A stretch of 64,000 bases of DNA from Neocallimastix lanati (nom. inval.) (GCA_016946835.1 JACVTC010000125.1:272001-336000); one strand, 5' to 3'; positions 21,579 through 34,718 are shown, counted from the first letter of the stretch. Translations and numbers: made by a program. Notes: a model not told the origin generated them from the letters alone.

Positions 21579-24500
21579 GTAATGGGATAAGAAGCTCTCC
21601 CATACTTAATAAAGCAGCTTCACTTAAATATCAAAAAGAAATTAAAAATTCTCGTCTTTCTAATATTGAAGAAACTCCTGCTAATAAAAGGGTGGTTAAT
21701 AAAAAGAAAGTTGATTATTTAGTAGGAGCATCTAAACGTAAAATTTATGATGTTAATAATGATGAAGGTAGTGCAGAGAAGAGGATTCATAAGTCGTTGA
21801 AGGAGAATCCTAAACCTATAATAACTCCTGCATTACGAAAACAGAAAGAACGAGAAGTAAAAGAAAATAATATAAGTAATAAAATTGTTAAACAAATTAA
21901 ACCATCTATTCTAGCTCAACCACGAATTGAAAAAGAAAAAGAGATTGAAAGACAAATTCGTGATAATGAAAGAGCTAGTAATAGTAATACTAATTATAGT
22001 AATAATCATAGTAATGATAATAGTAATGATAATATTAATAATAATTCATTAGTGAATGATGAAGTTATTGTAAATAATGTAAATAATGATAAAAGAAAGA
22101 ATAAAAATTTAATGAAAGAAAATAATGATAATAATAAAAGTATTGTGAAGGAGAATAATAAAGTAATTGATTTAACTAGGGTGTTAAATAGTAAAGATAA
22201 AGATACTCAAAAAGAAACTAAAAGTTCTAGGGTATCTAGGAAAATTAAGATGCAATCGGGGGAAGAAGAATATGATATTCTTAAAGATTTAAATTCTGCC
22301 CATTGCAATATTACTTTTGGACAGTTATTGGATGCTGCTCCAAAATTAAGATATAAGGTGTCACAGGGTATTAAATTGGATAGGGACCAATCTAATATCT
22401 CTGGGGTGTTGGATAATGTGTCAGCCACGACTGTGGTCGTTAATAACATAGACCACACTTATAAAAGTAAAGGTAACGAACCATGTGAAGAGGATATTGC
22501 CATGGTTGATGTTACAGTTGAAGGTGTTTCGGGGAAGGCTTTAATTGATTCATGTAGTAATTTAAGTATAATTACTCAACAATTTTTAGATAAGCTTCCG
22601 TCCGAATATGAACCTATTGATATTAGTCGTGGCAGAATTAGGTTGGCAACTAAGAATGATGATTACTCGGAAGGTTATATCATTCGGGTGCCAGTAAAGA
22701 TTAATAATCTTGTATTAATGGTTAATTGTAGAATAGTAGAAAAGGAGGATCCTTTTTACGATATTCTAATTAACTTAAAAACCCAAATTGATTATAATTT
22801 GTTTATCCACCCCATTTTATATAGTTTGTGTCAAATTACTCCTGAGGGAGTAATTGACGTTATTGCACCTATTAATAATGATTATGAAGATGAAGAAAAG
22901 TTGTTGTGTATGATTAAGGCTTTGGATGAGGATTCCAAAAAGAATGATTTAAAGAAAATTGAAGGATTATCCCCAAAGCAATATATTCATCATGAAATTT
23001 TCCTAAATACTTTAAACGAAAAATATAAAGATGAAATAATTAAAATTCTGGAGGAGAACTTAGAAATAGTTGCTACTTCTTCAGAAGAATTAACACCTTC
23101 TGATCTTCCTCCACATAAGATTAATTTAATTCCTGGTGCGAAACCAGTTAAGCAAAGGTGCTATAGATTAGTTAAATTTAAGTCGGATATACTTAAGGAG
23201 GAATTAATTAAATTAATTAATAAGAAATTAATTGAACCTTCTTGTTCCGAATGGTCATCGCCAATAGTGTTAGTACCGAAGAAGAACGGTAAATGGCGAT
23301 TATGTATTGATTATCGTAAGGTTAATGATTTAACAGTTAAAGATTCTTATTCATTACCTTACATTGATGAGATATTTGATAGTTTAGATGGGGCACAGAT
23401 TTTTACAACAATGGATCTTTACTCTGGTTATCATCAAATTTTGATGGATGAGGAAAGCGTAGAAATTACCACCTTCACCACAAAATTTGGTAACTACCAA
23501 TTCAAGGTTATGCCTTTTGGTTTAACCGGAGCCCCAGCTACATTTCAAAGGGAAATGAATAGGATTCTTTTCCCATTTATAAGAAAGTTTGTTTTTAACT
23601 TTATAGATGATATTTTAATATACTCTAAGAGTATAAAAGAACACATAAGCCACATTAGGCAAGTGTTGGAAGTATTTCGCCAACACAAATTGAAAATTAA
23701 CATTGAAAAATGTGCCTTTATGCAGACTGAAGTAGAAGTCTTAGGTCATAAGGCATCAGTGAAAGGTTTAAGTCCCCAGGATAGCAAAATTAAGGCTATC
23801 AAGGAGTGGGTAGCACCTGTTGATGTTCATGAATTACGATCTTTTCTTGGAGCAGTAGGATATTATAGAAACTTTATTGATAAATATGCTCAAATCTCTG
23901 CTCCTTTATGTAAATTATTAAGAAAGAATGTTAAATATAAATGGAATAATGAACATCAACAAAGTTTTGATCTGTTAAAAGAAAAGTTAATAAATGCTCC
24001 AATTTTAAAATATCCAAGTTTTAATCAAAGGTTTATAATTAGAACGGATGCTTCCTATGAAGGTATTGGAGGAGTATTACTCCAAGAAGATTTAGAAACC
24101 AAAAAGGAACATCCAGTTCATTATATAAGTAGAAGTTTAAGTAAAGCCGAGAAAAATTATGGCATTACTGACTTGGAAGGAGCTGCATTAATTTATTGTA
24201 TTACTAAGTTGAAATCTTATATATTAGGAAATCCTAATAAAACAGTAGTAATAACAGATCATAAACCTTTAATCAGTTTCTTTAAAAATAAGGAACCTAA
24301 TAATGCTAGGCAAGCAAGGTGGTGCTTAACTGTTAGTACCCTTGGTGTTGAAATTCAATATCAAATGGGTAAGAAAAATGTGTTAGCCGATGCATTATCT
24401 AGGATGAAGAAAAGAGATGATTCTGTGGTATTGGCAACTAAGTTAACTTCAAAGGAAGAAAAAGAGTTGCTTTCAAAAACTATTAAAGACTTTATAAATG

Positions 24501-25624
24501 AAAAATTTGTTACGATAGATGGTGAAGATTATTTTGTTGATGGTAATGACTATCGTAAATTAATTACGGATCAAACGGAAAGAGTAAAACTTATTTTAGA
24601 AGCCCATAAGATAGGTCATGAGGGATATTATAAGACTTATCAAAGGCTTCGTAAAAGTTTTTATTGGAATAATATGGTGATGGATATTAAAAGAGTGGTG
24701 CAAAGTTGTGACAAGTGTCAGTTGAATAGGTCACAACCATATCCAGAACCTACAGAAAATATTCCAACTAAAGTAGAAGGTCCTTTTATACATTTGGGTT
24801 TAGATATTATTGGACCTTTGATTAAAACGAAGAATAATAATCAATATATTATGGTTGTGGTGGATTACTTCACCAAATGGGTTGAAGCAGAACCCACGGA
24901 AAATATAACATCACAGGATGTGATTAAGTTCTTAATTAATGTGTTTGCTCGTCATGGTGTTCCACAGGTAATAACAACTGACAATGGTGTTCAGTTCACC
25001 TCGGACATGACGAAAATATTTTTAGATCTCTATGATGTATATGTGAAGTTTATTTCCACATATCATCCAGAAAGTAATGGACTTACGGAAAACCGTAATA
25101 AAGAGATCGGAAAGTTATTGAGGTTGTTGGGTTCTAAGAATAAGGATTGGGATGAAGTTTTACCATCCGCCTTATGGGCTCTTAGAACTACCAAAAATAA
25201 GGTAACAAAACATTCAAGTTTTGAGTTGGTTTATGGTAGGGAAGATCAGCAGCCTTTTGATATTGCTGCTAGACCTACCAAGGATATTAATAAGTCATCG
25301 GATGAAGTGTTGTTAGAAAAATTTATAAATCATTACCGATGGACTTTAGAAGCAGCCGAAAATGTTAAAAATGCAAATAAGTATTGGGCTGCTAGAAGAG
25401 AGGAAAAGAATAGTTTGAATGAAGGAAAAAGAATTAGGGAAGGTGATTTAGTTCTAGTTAGAAATTTTTCAAGAACTAAACTAGAACCTTATTTTGTTGG
25501 TCCTCTTAAAGTTATAAAAAAACAATTTAATACGGTTACCTTGGCTGATCCAAATTCTGGAATTCAAATGAATAGGAATGTTCATTTGAAGAATATAGTC
25601 AAGTATAACTCAGCTTCGATGTAG
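21575..25624 (+). CDS. pol: Element 2 Pol (PR-RT-RNase H-IN)
   Basis: 1349 codons counted from the first codon after the slip (TTG 21575). The absence of an ATG at the start supports production as a Gag-Pol fusion. A Lys/Asn-rich N-terminal region leads into a protease with D325-S-C, then reverse transcriptase with SGYHQI and F676-I-D-D, RNase H (RTDASYEG, ITDHKPL), and integrase with HHCC (HKIGHEGYYK...CDKCQ), DIIGPL, TTDNGVQF and SNGLTENRNKEI, ending with the GPY/F-type segment EPYFVGPLKV. It is highly similar to element 1 Pol over its length. No interrupting stop was found, so the reading frame is intact although the element looks chimeric. Confidence 0.94.
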   Translation: MSNGIRSSPILNKAASLKYQKEIKNSRLSNIEETPANKRVVNKKKVDYLVGASKRKIYDVNNDEGSAEKRIHKSLKENPKPIITPALRKQKEREVKENNISNKIVKQIKPSILAQPRIEKEKEIERQIRDNERASNSNTNYSNNHSNDNSNDNINNNSLVNDEVIVNNVNNDKRKNKNLMKENNDNNKSIVKENNKVIDLTRVLNSKDKDTQKETKSSRVSRKIKMQSGEEEYDILKDLNSAHCNITFGQLLDAAPKLRYKVSQGIKLDRDQSNISGVLDNVSATTVVVNNIDHTYKSKGNEPCEEDIAMVDVTVEGVSGKALIDSCSNLSIITQQFLDKLPSEYEPIDISRGRIRLATKNDDYSEGYIIRVPVKINNLVLMVNCRIVEKEDPFYDILINLKTQIDYNLFIHPILYSLCQITPEGVIDVIAPINNDYEDEEKLLCMIKALDEDSKKNDLKKIEGLSPKQYIHHEIFLNTLNEKYKDEIIKILEENLEIVATSSEELTPSDLPPHKINLIPGAKPVKQRCYRLVKFKSDILKEELIKLINKKLIEPSCSEWSSPIVLVPKKNGKWRLCIDYRKVNDLTVKDSYSLPYIDEIFDSLDGAQIFTTMDLYSGYHQILMDEESVEITTFTTKFGNYQFKVMPFGLTGAPATFQREMNRILFPFIRKFVFNFIDDILIYSKSIKEHISHIRQVLEVFRQHKLKINIEKCAFMQTEVEVLGHKASVKGLSPQDSKIKAIKEWVAPVDVHELRSFLGAVGYYRNFIDKYAQISAPLCKLLRKNVKYKWNNEHQQSFDLLKEKLINAPILKYPSFNQRFIIRTDASYEGIGGVLLQEDLETKKEHPVHYISRSLSKAEKNYGITDLEGAALIYCITKLKSYILGNPNKTVVITDHKPLISFFKNKEPNNARQARWCLTVSTLGVEIQYQMGKKNVLADALSRMKKRDDSVVLATKLTSKEEKELLSKTIKDFINEKFVTIDGEDYFVDGNDYRKLITDQTERVKLILEAHKIGHEGYYKTYQRLRKSFYWNNMVMDIKRVVQSCDKCQLNRSQPYPEPTENIPTKVEGPFIHLGLDIIGPLIKTKNNNQYIMVVVDYFTKWVEAEPTENITSQDVIKFLINVFARHGVPQVITTDNGVQFTSDMTKIFLDLYDVYVKFISTYHPESNGLTENRNKEIGKLLRLLGSKNKDWDEVLPSALWALRTTKNKVTKHSSFELVYGREDQQPFDIAARPTKDINKSSDEVLLEKFINHYRWTLEAAENVKNANKYWAARREEKNSLNEGKRIREGDLVLVRNFSRTKLEPYFVGPLKVIKKQFNTVTLADPNSGIQMNRNVHLKNIVKYNSASM

Positions 25625-25633
25625 CTTGAGTTT

Positions 25634-25647
25634 TAGAGGGGGCATCA
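25634..25647 (+). other. Element 2 polypurine tract
   Basis: AGAGGGGG then catca immediately before the 3' LTR. Confidence 0.65.
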
Positions 25648-26672
25648 TGGTAAAGAATGAATTAATAACCTTTATTTTATTATTAATAATTCTTTACTAA
25701 ATTGTACTTTCCTATATTCTTCATAACCTAAACCTCATTGTAAATTTAATTTATTTTGATATAAATTAATTTTAACTTGTAAATAATGTAAATAAATTTT
25801 AATTAATTACTTTATTGTTATATTATTAAATATATGTATATATTAAAATACAATTGTAAATATTAAAATTATACTTTTAAGATACTAAATTATTAAAACT
25901 ATTAATTAAATATTATTATAAAAATTATTATAAAATTATTAAAATTATTAATTAAATATTATTCTAAAAATTATTATAAATTATTAATATTATAAAATTA
26001 TTAAAATTATTAAATATTATTATAAAAATTTATTTATTATAACTATTAAATATTATTATAAAATTATTAAGATTATTAATTAAATTTATTATTAAAAATT
26101 ATTATTAAAAATTTTTACTTATTATAAAAATTATTATTTAAATATTATCAAATTTATTAATTAAATATTATAAAAATTTTATTTTATTTTGAAAATAATT
26201 ACAAGTATTATTTAAAATAATTAAAGATTATTAAATTTATTATATTAATCTTTAAAAACAATTTATTTAACTTAAAAATATCAAAGAAAATAGTAAAAAC
26301 TATTTTCTATATATTTATTTTATAATTATTTTTAATTAAATTATATTTGAATATTATATTATTATATTTATAAAAATTAAAACAAAAATGAATTATTGAT
26401 ATAAAATTAATTCAATAATTCTATAAAATTACTTAAATTATAAACAATTAATTATACTTTAAATTTATAAAAAAATATAAATATTGTAACAATTTCTTAA
26501 AAATTAAATATGTGTACTTTAAATAAAAAAAATTTATATTAATAAAAAAAAAATAAATAACTTTTAATAAAAAATTATTTTTTTTTTATTTTTTATTTAA
26601 AATCAAAGCAGGGTAATACCCGTCCCCCCCTGCTTGATTTTAAATATCTAAGTGTCAACCCCGAGTCTACCA
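25648..26672 (+). repeat. Element 2 3' LTR
   Basis: 1025 bp, TGGTAAAG...GTCTACCA. It differs from the 5' LTR at several places, for example the region after CATAACCTAAACC (about 25725-25745) and near 26520-26590. Followed by attg, not aatt. Confidence 0.92.
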
Positions 26673-26676
26673 ATTG

Positions 26677-27385
26677 TGATACAAGATGAAAAGAAAAATA
26701 ATGATACTTTAAAATTATTATTAAATTATATTAATTATATAAAGTTTGTAAAATATATATTATTATAAAATTAATTATATAAAAATGATGAATTATATTA
26801 ATTATAAATCATATAAAATAACATTAGTATAGTATAAAATTTAATTATTATAATATAAACTTTTATATTAATGTTTATATAAAATATAATAATTATGATT
26901 TAATATAGAGATAATAATTATAAAAAAAAAATATATAAAAATATTATTAAAAAAAAAAAAAAAAAAAAAAAAACTTGTTATAAATTATTGATATATGTTA
27001 ATTAGTAATAGTTGATTTAATGTTAATAAATTATTGATATATGTTAATTAGTAATAGTTGATTTAATATAAGAAAAATGTTTTAATTAGTTAAGATAGTA
27101 GTTTAGTTATTAGTTTTAATAAAATTAGTTGTTTAAGTAATTAATTGTAGAATATTATAATTAAATTATAATTATTAATAGTTAATTAATATGATAAAAA
27201 TAAAATAAAATAAAATTAAAATAAAATAAAAATAAAATATTACAAAACATATATCATAAAATAAAAATTTTTAAATAACTAAATAAAATAATTAATATTA
27301 TTATTAGAATATATAATTTAATACAATTCCCCAGTGTAGCGCCCAAAACTATTATAAATACGAATATTTAAAATATATCGTATCA
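26677..27385 (+). repeat. Element 3 5' LTR
   Basis: TGATACAAGATG ... ATATATCGTATCA. An A-run of about 26 nt inside (starting about 26948) is longer than in the 3' copy. Confidence 0.92.
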
Positions 27386-27391
27386 TATTTT

Positions 27392-27409
27392 TGGTGGAGA
27401 ATCCGGGCG
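27392..27409 (+). other. Element 3 primer-binding site
   Basis: TGGTGGAGAATCCGGGCG, 6 nt after the LTR. It differs from the element 1/2 site after the first 10 nt and is identical to the element 6 site, so a different primer tRNA is implied. Confidence 0.78.
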
Positions 27410-27626
27410 CTGCACTATTAAATTATATGAAAATAATAATAATATTATAAAAAAAAAAAAAAAAAATTTATTTTTTTTTTTTTTTATTAAAATATATATA
27501 TATATATATAATAGTAAAAATAAATAAATAATATTAGAGATAAGTCGAATTAAATAAGAAAATAAATTACGTATTAAATATAAGTTTTGTTTCATTTTTT
27601 TTTCCTTTTTTAGTAGTTAATTAATA

Positions 27627-29213
27627 ATGGTTGACGCTTCCAAAGTAAAACGTGATCTACCATATCTATGTGACTATGGTAAAGACATAGACACATGGAT
27701 AGAAGATTTTAAGGGTGTCATGGAAATGCATGACATCCAAGATTCATCTAGAATTTTTGTATGGCTAAAAATAGCCGTGGAGGCTGACTTGAGGAACGTT
27801 TTGAAATCATTAGTAACCACTCGGAATAATATCACAAGGTATCCAAACTATAAAGAAGTGCAATCAGCTATTGAAAAGTATATGGATATAAAACCAGCTG
27901 ATAAATGCTCAGTTTTAAAAAATCTGAAAATAAAACCAAATGAAAATATAAAGAATTTTAACTACCGTTATTTAACCTTGTATCATCGATTAGATAGAGA
28001 TTATCAGAAGATTATATCAGTCGATGATTATTTAAATTCAATAAAATCAAGAATATATGTTCATTCTCAAATTCTCTTAGCCGAATGTGATACCTTGTCG
28101 GATTCTTTTGAAGTGGCTGTAAGAGCCGAGAAAGCCGAAAAAAGGACCATAGGAAATAATGAATTTCTCAACACTTCTATGGTCTTCCAAAATAATTCTA
28201 ATTGTCAAAATTCTTTATTAGAACATCCATTATATAGAGGATTGACCGAAGGAAATAGGGATTTAGATAATTCTATACAAAATGCGTATTATGTGGGCAA
28301 TGCTGATCTGTTTTCTACTGGTCGATATCGTCAAGAAAGATTTAATTCAAGGTATAATAATAACAACAATAATAATAATCAATTTAGAAATTTTACTTGC
28401 TACCTCTGTGGCGAACCAGGTCACAAAGCAAGAGAATGTAACAAAAGAAATTTAAGAAATAAAAATAAATCTCTTAATTATAATCAGGATCAGAATCAAT
28501 TAATGACCTTCGGAAAATTTAATTCTGGATTTTATAATGAAAATAATTATAATAATAATGGAAATAGAATGTTTAATAACGGAAATAATGGAAATAATTA
28601 TAATATTAATAATAATAATAATAATAATAATTATAATACTCTATATGGTAATAATAATTATAACAGTAATTATAATAACAATAATAATAATTATAATAAT
28701 TTCTATAACAGTAATATTAATAGTAGCAATAATAGTAATTATAATAATTTCAATAACAGTAACAATAATAATAATAATAATAATTTTGGTAACTATAATA
28801 ATAATTCCAATAATAATAATATTAACAATGGTAATTATAATTATAGGAACAACAACAATAGAGGAAAAAATAATTATAATAACAATAATAATTATAATAA
28901 TAACAATTATAGCAATAATAATTATATTAATAGCAATTATAACAATAATAATTATAATAACAATAATAATTATAATAACAATAATATGTATAATAACAAT
29001 AATAATTATAATAGAAATAATAATTATAATAGTAATAGTAATTATGGAAATAATAATTATAATACTAATAATACTAATTATGACAACTATAACAATGATA
29101 ACTACAACAATGCAAGAAATATGGAGGAAATAAAAAATAAAAGTAATCCTAGGTACTTTGATAATCAAAATCCTCATCAGCAAAATATTAGAAGCGATAG
29201 CAATTTAAAATAG
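27627..29213 (+). CDS. gag: Element 3 Gag, Asn-rich
   Basis: 528 residues from ATG 27627. The first 170 residues are a helical capsid region (YGKDIDTWIEDFKGVMEMHD..., KNLKIKPNENIKNFNYRYLTLYHRL) related to element 6 Gag. A CCHC knuckle follows at C258, C261, H266, C271. The C-terminal 200 residues are almost entirely Asn with Tyr, from AAT/TAT repeats, and have no counterpart in elements 1 and 2. Gag stops at TAG 29211-29213, overlapping the slippery site T TTA AAA. The frame is intact despite its repeat content. Confidence 0.9.
   Translation: MVDASKVKRDLPYLCDYGKDIDTWIEDFKGVMEMHDIQDSSRIFVWLKIAVEADLRNVLKSLVTTRNNITRYPNYKEVQSAIEKYMDIKPADKCSVLKNLKIKPNENIKNFNYRYLTLYHRLDRDYQKIISVDDYLNSIKSRIYVHSQILLAECDTLSDSFEVAVRAEKAEKRTIGNNEFLNTSMVFQNNSNCQNSLLEHPLYRGLTEGNRDLDNSIQNAYYVGNADLFSTGRYRQERFNSRYNNNNNNNNQFRNFTCYLCGEPGHKARECNKRNLRNKNKSLNYNQDQNQLMTFGKFNSGFYNENNYNNNGNRMFNNGNNGNNYNINNNNNNNNYNTLYGNNNYNSNYNNNNNNYNNFYNSNINSSNNSNYNNFNNSNNNNNNNNFGNYNNNSNNNNINNGNYNYRNNNNRGKNNYNNNNNYNNNNYSNNNYINSNYNNNNYNNNNNYNNNNMYNNNNNYNRNNNYNSNSNYGNNNYNTNNTNYDNYNNDNYNNARNMEEIKNKSNPRYFDNQNPHQQNIRSDSNLK
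29204..29210 (+). promoter_or_regulatory. -1 ribosomal frameshift site, element 3
   Basis: T TTA AAA in the gag frame directly before the gag stop. The -1 frame then stays open into the Asn-rich pol N-terminus. Confidence 0.72.
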
Positions 29214-29746
29214 ATTATGGGAGAAGGCCAACTTCCAGTAAACAAACCACCCTTTTATGTATAAATAACGACAATTATTGTAATGATAACTTCAATAATC
29301 ATTATAATAATAATAATAATATTAATGAACCTAATAATTATAATGAAAATAATATATATTATAAGAATATTAAAAATAAAAATAATAATTTACTAATTAA
29401 TAATAATGAAAGAAATGAAAATTATGGAAATAATGAAGAAATGGATATCAAGAATAAAGACAACAACTATAAAAACAATGAGAATATTTATTTAGTTAAT
29501 AGAAAAGATAATTTTAATACCAATTCCAATGATAATGATAATAATAATTATAATTATAATATTTATGATAATTATAATAGTAATAATAATTATTGCAATA
29601 AACCAAATTGTAACAATAACAATATTACTAATAATAACAATAACTTTAATAATAACAATAACCATAAAAATAACAAAAATACTAATTACACATATAATAA
29701 TAATTACATTAATAATCGTTACAATAATGATAATAATAGTAATAGT

Positions 29747-29754
<8 letters not shown>

Positions 29755-29804
<50 letters not shown>

Positions 29805-29806
29805 GT
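29755..29806 (+). repeat. AAT microsatellite in element 3 pol
   Basis: Uninterrupted AAT codons encoding a polyasparagine run in the pol frame. The surrounding 29520-30300 is also AAT/TAT-rich. Confidence 0.8.
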
Positions 29807-30785
29807 AATGATAATCATAATAATAGTTATTATAATAATTATAATTTTGTTAATAATGGTAATAATTATAATAATGATGATCATAATAATCAAGGTAATA
29901 TTAATAACAATAATTATAATAATAATAGTCATAGTTATATTAATAATAATAATAGTAATATTAATAATAATAGTGATATTAATAATAATGTTAATATTAA
30001 TAATAATAATAGTAATTATAACAATAAGAATCTTAATAATAATTATAGTAATAGTGATTATAGTAATGATAATTATAATAATAACGATACTAATAATTAC
30101 AATCATAATAATAATTATAAAAATTACAATAACTATAATTATAATTATAATAATAGTATTATGAAATGTAATAGTGATAATGTTAATATGAGAAATGATA
30201 ATAATGATTATTATATCGATGATAATAATAATCATTATAATAATTGTAATAATCATTGTAATAATAATATTAAGGATAATGATAATGAAAAAAAATGATT
30301 ATTATAATAACAATTATAATAAAAATAATAATAATAATGTTTATTTAAGAGATACCAATGAAGAATTCCAGGATGAAGTTGTTTTTGCTGCTCAGAGAAA
30401 AGGGAAACAAAATAAAGAAAAATATAAGGGGCCTTATAAAGAAACACAAAGGCTTCATCTCAAAGATAATCCAGTTCCTATTCACACTCCAGCCATGAAA
30501 CAAATAAATAATAATAATGATAATTATAATGATAGTAATAAAAATGAAGAACTAAATAATAATAAAATAATTGAAGGTGAATATCTTTCTTCTACAAAAA
30601 AGGTTAATTTTAGAGAAAATCCAGATATTATTGAAATTAATAATAATGGAAATATTCGAGATGAAGATAATATGAATTTAGAGGATGATCCAAATAATTT
30701 AAATTATAATAATAATAATAATCATAATATTAATATTGATGATTATAATAATAATATTAACAATAATGACAATTCTAATAATATC

Positions 30786-30957
<172 letters not shown>

Positions 30958-33900
30958 TTAATGATAATATTAATACTAATAATGATAGTAATAATAACAC
31001 AGAAAAATTGGAACATTTGGATATATCATATATAAACCAGCCAAATATTTCAAACGCAAAAAAAATTAACAAATTAAATAGAATTAAAGAGATAATATCC
31101 AATACTACAAACGAAAATGAAAATGGAGGTAATACTAAGACGTCAAAATTAGAGAAACATATTAAAATGATCAATTTGGTCGATAATTATGATATAAATG
31201 ACCTGGTTAAAGATGTTGCCAATATAGAAGTCAAACTTAAATTGGCACACTTATTGGACTTATGTCCTAAATTTCGTACCGGGTTTAACAAAGAACAAAA
31301 ATTAATTAAAAGTACCAGTAAAGAATTTTTAATAAATGCTTTATCATTGTTAAGCGACTATAAAGTTATAAAAGTAAATGGTACTATTGAAGGATCCTAC
31401 GCAGAAATATTCTTAGATTCTTGTGCAAGTGTTAATTTAATTACTGCTGCTGCATTCGAGAAGTATAAAATAAATAAAACGGCCGTTGGAACTATTTCGG
31501 AAAGAATATTCCAGGCTTATTCTAATAATTATATTTCTTCGGATGTATACGAATTAGAAATTGAAATAGGCGGCTACACTTTCAAAGACTATTTCAGAAA
31601 AATAGAAAAAGATGATATTTTCGACGTGTTAATTGGTATTAACACGCTTAAGAAAAATAGATTTGTGCTAGATTTAGTTGATGATACTTTATTACGTAAA
31701 AATGATAATGGTGATTTTATTGAACTTTCTAATTTAATGTATAATGTAAATTTTTCTAATGTTAATGATTTAAATATTAATAAAAATGATTCTGAAAATT
31801 ATGTTACGCGTTGTGATGGTACTATCAATTATTGTGCGTGTTCAAATTTTTTGTGTAATGATACTTCTAATATAAATATTAGTGATTTTGATAATTTAAT
31901 ATTATCTAATGATGAAGTTCTTAATAATAATGATTTATTCTCTATTGATAATAATGTGTTATTTCTTAATAATGATTCAAAAATTTGTCCCGCTATTCTT
32001 TTAATAACTTCTGATGATAATTCATCTTTTGTTGATTTAAAATCTCTGCAAAATGATAAGAAAATTTCGCTTGTACACGACATATTATCTGAAGTACCTT
32101 CTTCTATTAGAGATTCAATTAAAATTTTATTTTTATCATACACGGATATTTTAGCTGTTAAAACAGATGATTTAGGTAATTCTAAATTATTTCCTTATAG
32201 AATTAATTTAGTTCCTGGTACTCACCCTGTTAAACAGAGAGCATATAGACTCTCTAAAGTACAAGCAGATGCTCTAAAAAAAGAAATAATTAAACTCATT
32301 AACAATAAATTAATTGTTCCTTCAAATTCTCCTTGGTCTTCACCAGTTGTTCTTGTGTTAAAAAAAATGGTCAAGTAAGAATGTGCGTTGATTATAGAGT
32401 AGTAAATAACTGTACGAAGAAAGATGCCTATGCCCTTCCTATTATCGATGATATTCTTTATTATGTAGGAAACACCGCAGTTCTTTCAACAATTGATTTA
32501 TTTTCAGGATACCATCAAATTCCTATGCATCCTGATGATAGAGATATTACGTGTTTTACTACTATTTATGGTAATTTTAATTTTCAAGTTATGCCTTTTG
32601 GGTTGTGTAATGCTCCCGCAACTTTTCAAAGGGAGATGAACCGAATATTCTTCGACTTGATTGGTGTTTGTGTCATTGTCTATATCGATGATCTTGTTGT
32701 GTATTCTCCCTCAATGGATCAGCATATTAAAGATCTTGAAAAGGTTTTCAAAATTCTACATAATAATGGATTAAAAATTAATTTAGAGAAATGTCATTTT
32801 TTTAAAGAAGAAGTAGAATTATTAGGACACAAATTATCTACTAAAGGAATTAGTCCTATTGATTCAAAAGTGAATGTTATTATGAATTGGTTACCTCCTA
32901 AAAATATTAAGCAACTACGTTCTTTTTTAGGTGCTATTGGCTATTATAGGAAATTCATTTATAATTTTGCTCAAATTGCTAAACCATTATATGAACTTAC
33001 AAAAAAAATGTTCCTTTTGTATGGACTGATACTACTAATAAGGCTTTTGTTGAATTAAAAAATAAAATAATTTCTGTACCTATTTTATCACCTCCTGTTT
33101 TTGAAAAACCATTTATTGTTCGTACGGACGCCTCTAAATATGGTATTGGTGGAGTTCTTATTCAGTTAGATGAGAATAATGATGAAAAGCCTATTTATTT
33201 TGAAAGTCGTACCTTAGTAAATGCAGAATTAAACTATAGTATTACGGATTTGGAAGGATTAGCTGCTTACTATTGTGTTATGAAATTTAGACCATTTTTA
33301 ACAGGTAATAATTTTGAAACTATTTTGTACACTGATCATAAACCCTTAGTTTATATTTTCAATAGTAAAGAACCTACTTCTAGCCGTCATATTAAATGGA
33401 TTACGGAATTCAGTATTTTAAAAGTTAAAGTTTTATATGAAGAGGGGAGGAGAAATGTAATTGCAGATGCACTTTCAAGATTAAATTCTGGTGAAGATAT
33501 ACAAAATAAGAATGTAGAAGAAAATAAAAATATTATTTTGGAAAACAATTTTAATAAAGATAATAATTCAATTAAAAATATTATTTTAAAAGAGAATATA
33601 AGAAATAATAATTCTAATGAAATTAATAAATCAAGAAATAAAATCAGTAGAGAAAATACTAATGACGATTTATTTATAAAAATAGACAATAAAAATACTA
33701 TTAAAAATAGCAATTTATCTAAAAAAATAAAAATAAATAATATCACAAACAATCATAAATTATATGAGAATGAAAACAATAATAATTATAATAAAAATAA
33801 TATCTCTGATAAAAAAATAGAAATTAATGGGTTTAATAAAAATAATAACTTTAATACTAATAATAATTATATTAAAAATAACAATTATAATAAAAACAAT

Positions 33901-34639
33901 AATCATAATGAAAATAGCAATTGTAATAAAAATAGCAATTATGATAAAGGCAATAATCCTAATGAAAATAATTTTGTTCGAAATAATAATAGGAATAAAA
34001 ATAATAATCTCAATGAAAATAATGATTATAATAAAATTAATTACTTAGATGAAAAATTAAAAAATTGTAACATTATTCAAAATAACTATTCAAATGAAAA
34101 CAAAGAAAATTATAATACAAAATATAATAATATACATGATGCATATAAAAATAATAATTATTTAACAAAGGAAACAAGCTTTAAAACCGAAATATTAAAT
34201 AATAATGTAATTCAAAATAATGTATTATTTAGAGATATAAAAAATGAGAGTACAACAAATGAAAATTCAAAAGAAAATGAAAATGAAAAAAATAATATTG
34301 TAAATCAAAATAATATAAGCATTAATAATAAATTCAATAAAATTTTGAATATTGATAAAAATATTAACAAAAAATCTCTTAATAAAAATGAACAAGAAGA
34401 TCATAGAAGTATAACTATAGGAAAAAAGAAATATAATAATATTTTAAAAATTGATAAAATTAATAATAATTTTACAAATAATAACTTTCAAAAGGATGAT
34501 AATAATGAAATGTTAAATACTCATTATAATAAAATAAATAATGATATAAATAAAAATTACTCAAGAAATATTTTATCTAACAATAATGTATATCTAGATA
34601 CAAATTTCGTAATAAATGTTACACCTAATAATAATGATT

Positions 34640-34641
34640 AC

Positions 34642-34713
<72 letters not shown>
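34640..34713 (+). repeat. AAT microsatellite in the RNase H-integrase linker
   Basis: A polyasparagine tract near the end of the Asn-rich linker of element 3, just before the integrase zinc domain. Confidence 0.85.

Positions 34714-34718
<5 letters not shown>

Larger units (their letters stand above)
18045..26672 (+). mobile_element. Element 2: Ty3/Gypsy LTR retrotransposon with mismatched flanks
   Basis: An 8.63-kb element of the same lineage as element 1, with full-length gag and pol frames. LTR ends are TGGTA...TACCA. The 5' flank is aatt (18041-18044) but the 3' flank is attg (26673-26676). The two LTRs (1015 and 1025 bp) differ at several substitutions and indels. Both observations fit a chimera formed by recombination between two neighbouring copies (see findings). 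Confidence 0.93.

Noticed and set aside
28537-30256. Long poly-Ile/poly-Leu/poly-Asn reading frames on both strands
   Set aside because: They are shadow frames of AAT/TAT microsatellites in element 3 gag and pol. Only the Gag and -1 Pol frames connect to recognisable domains.
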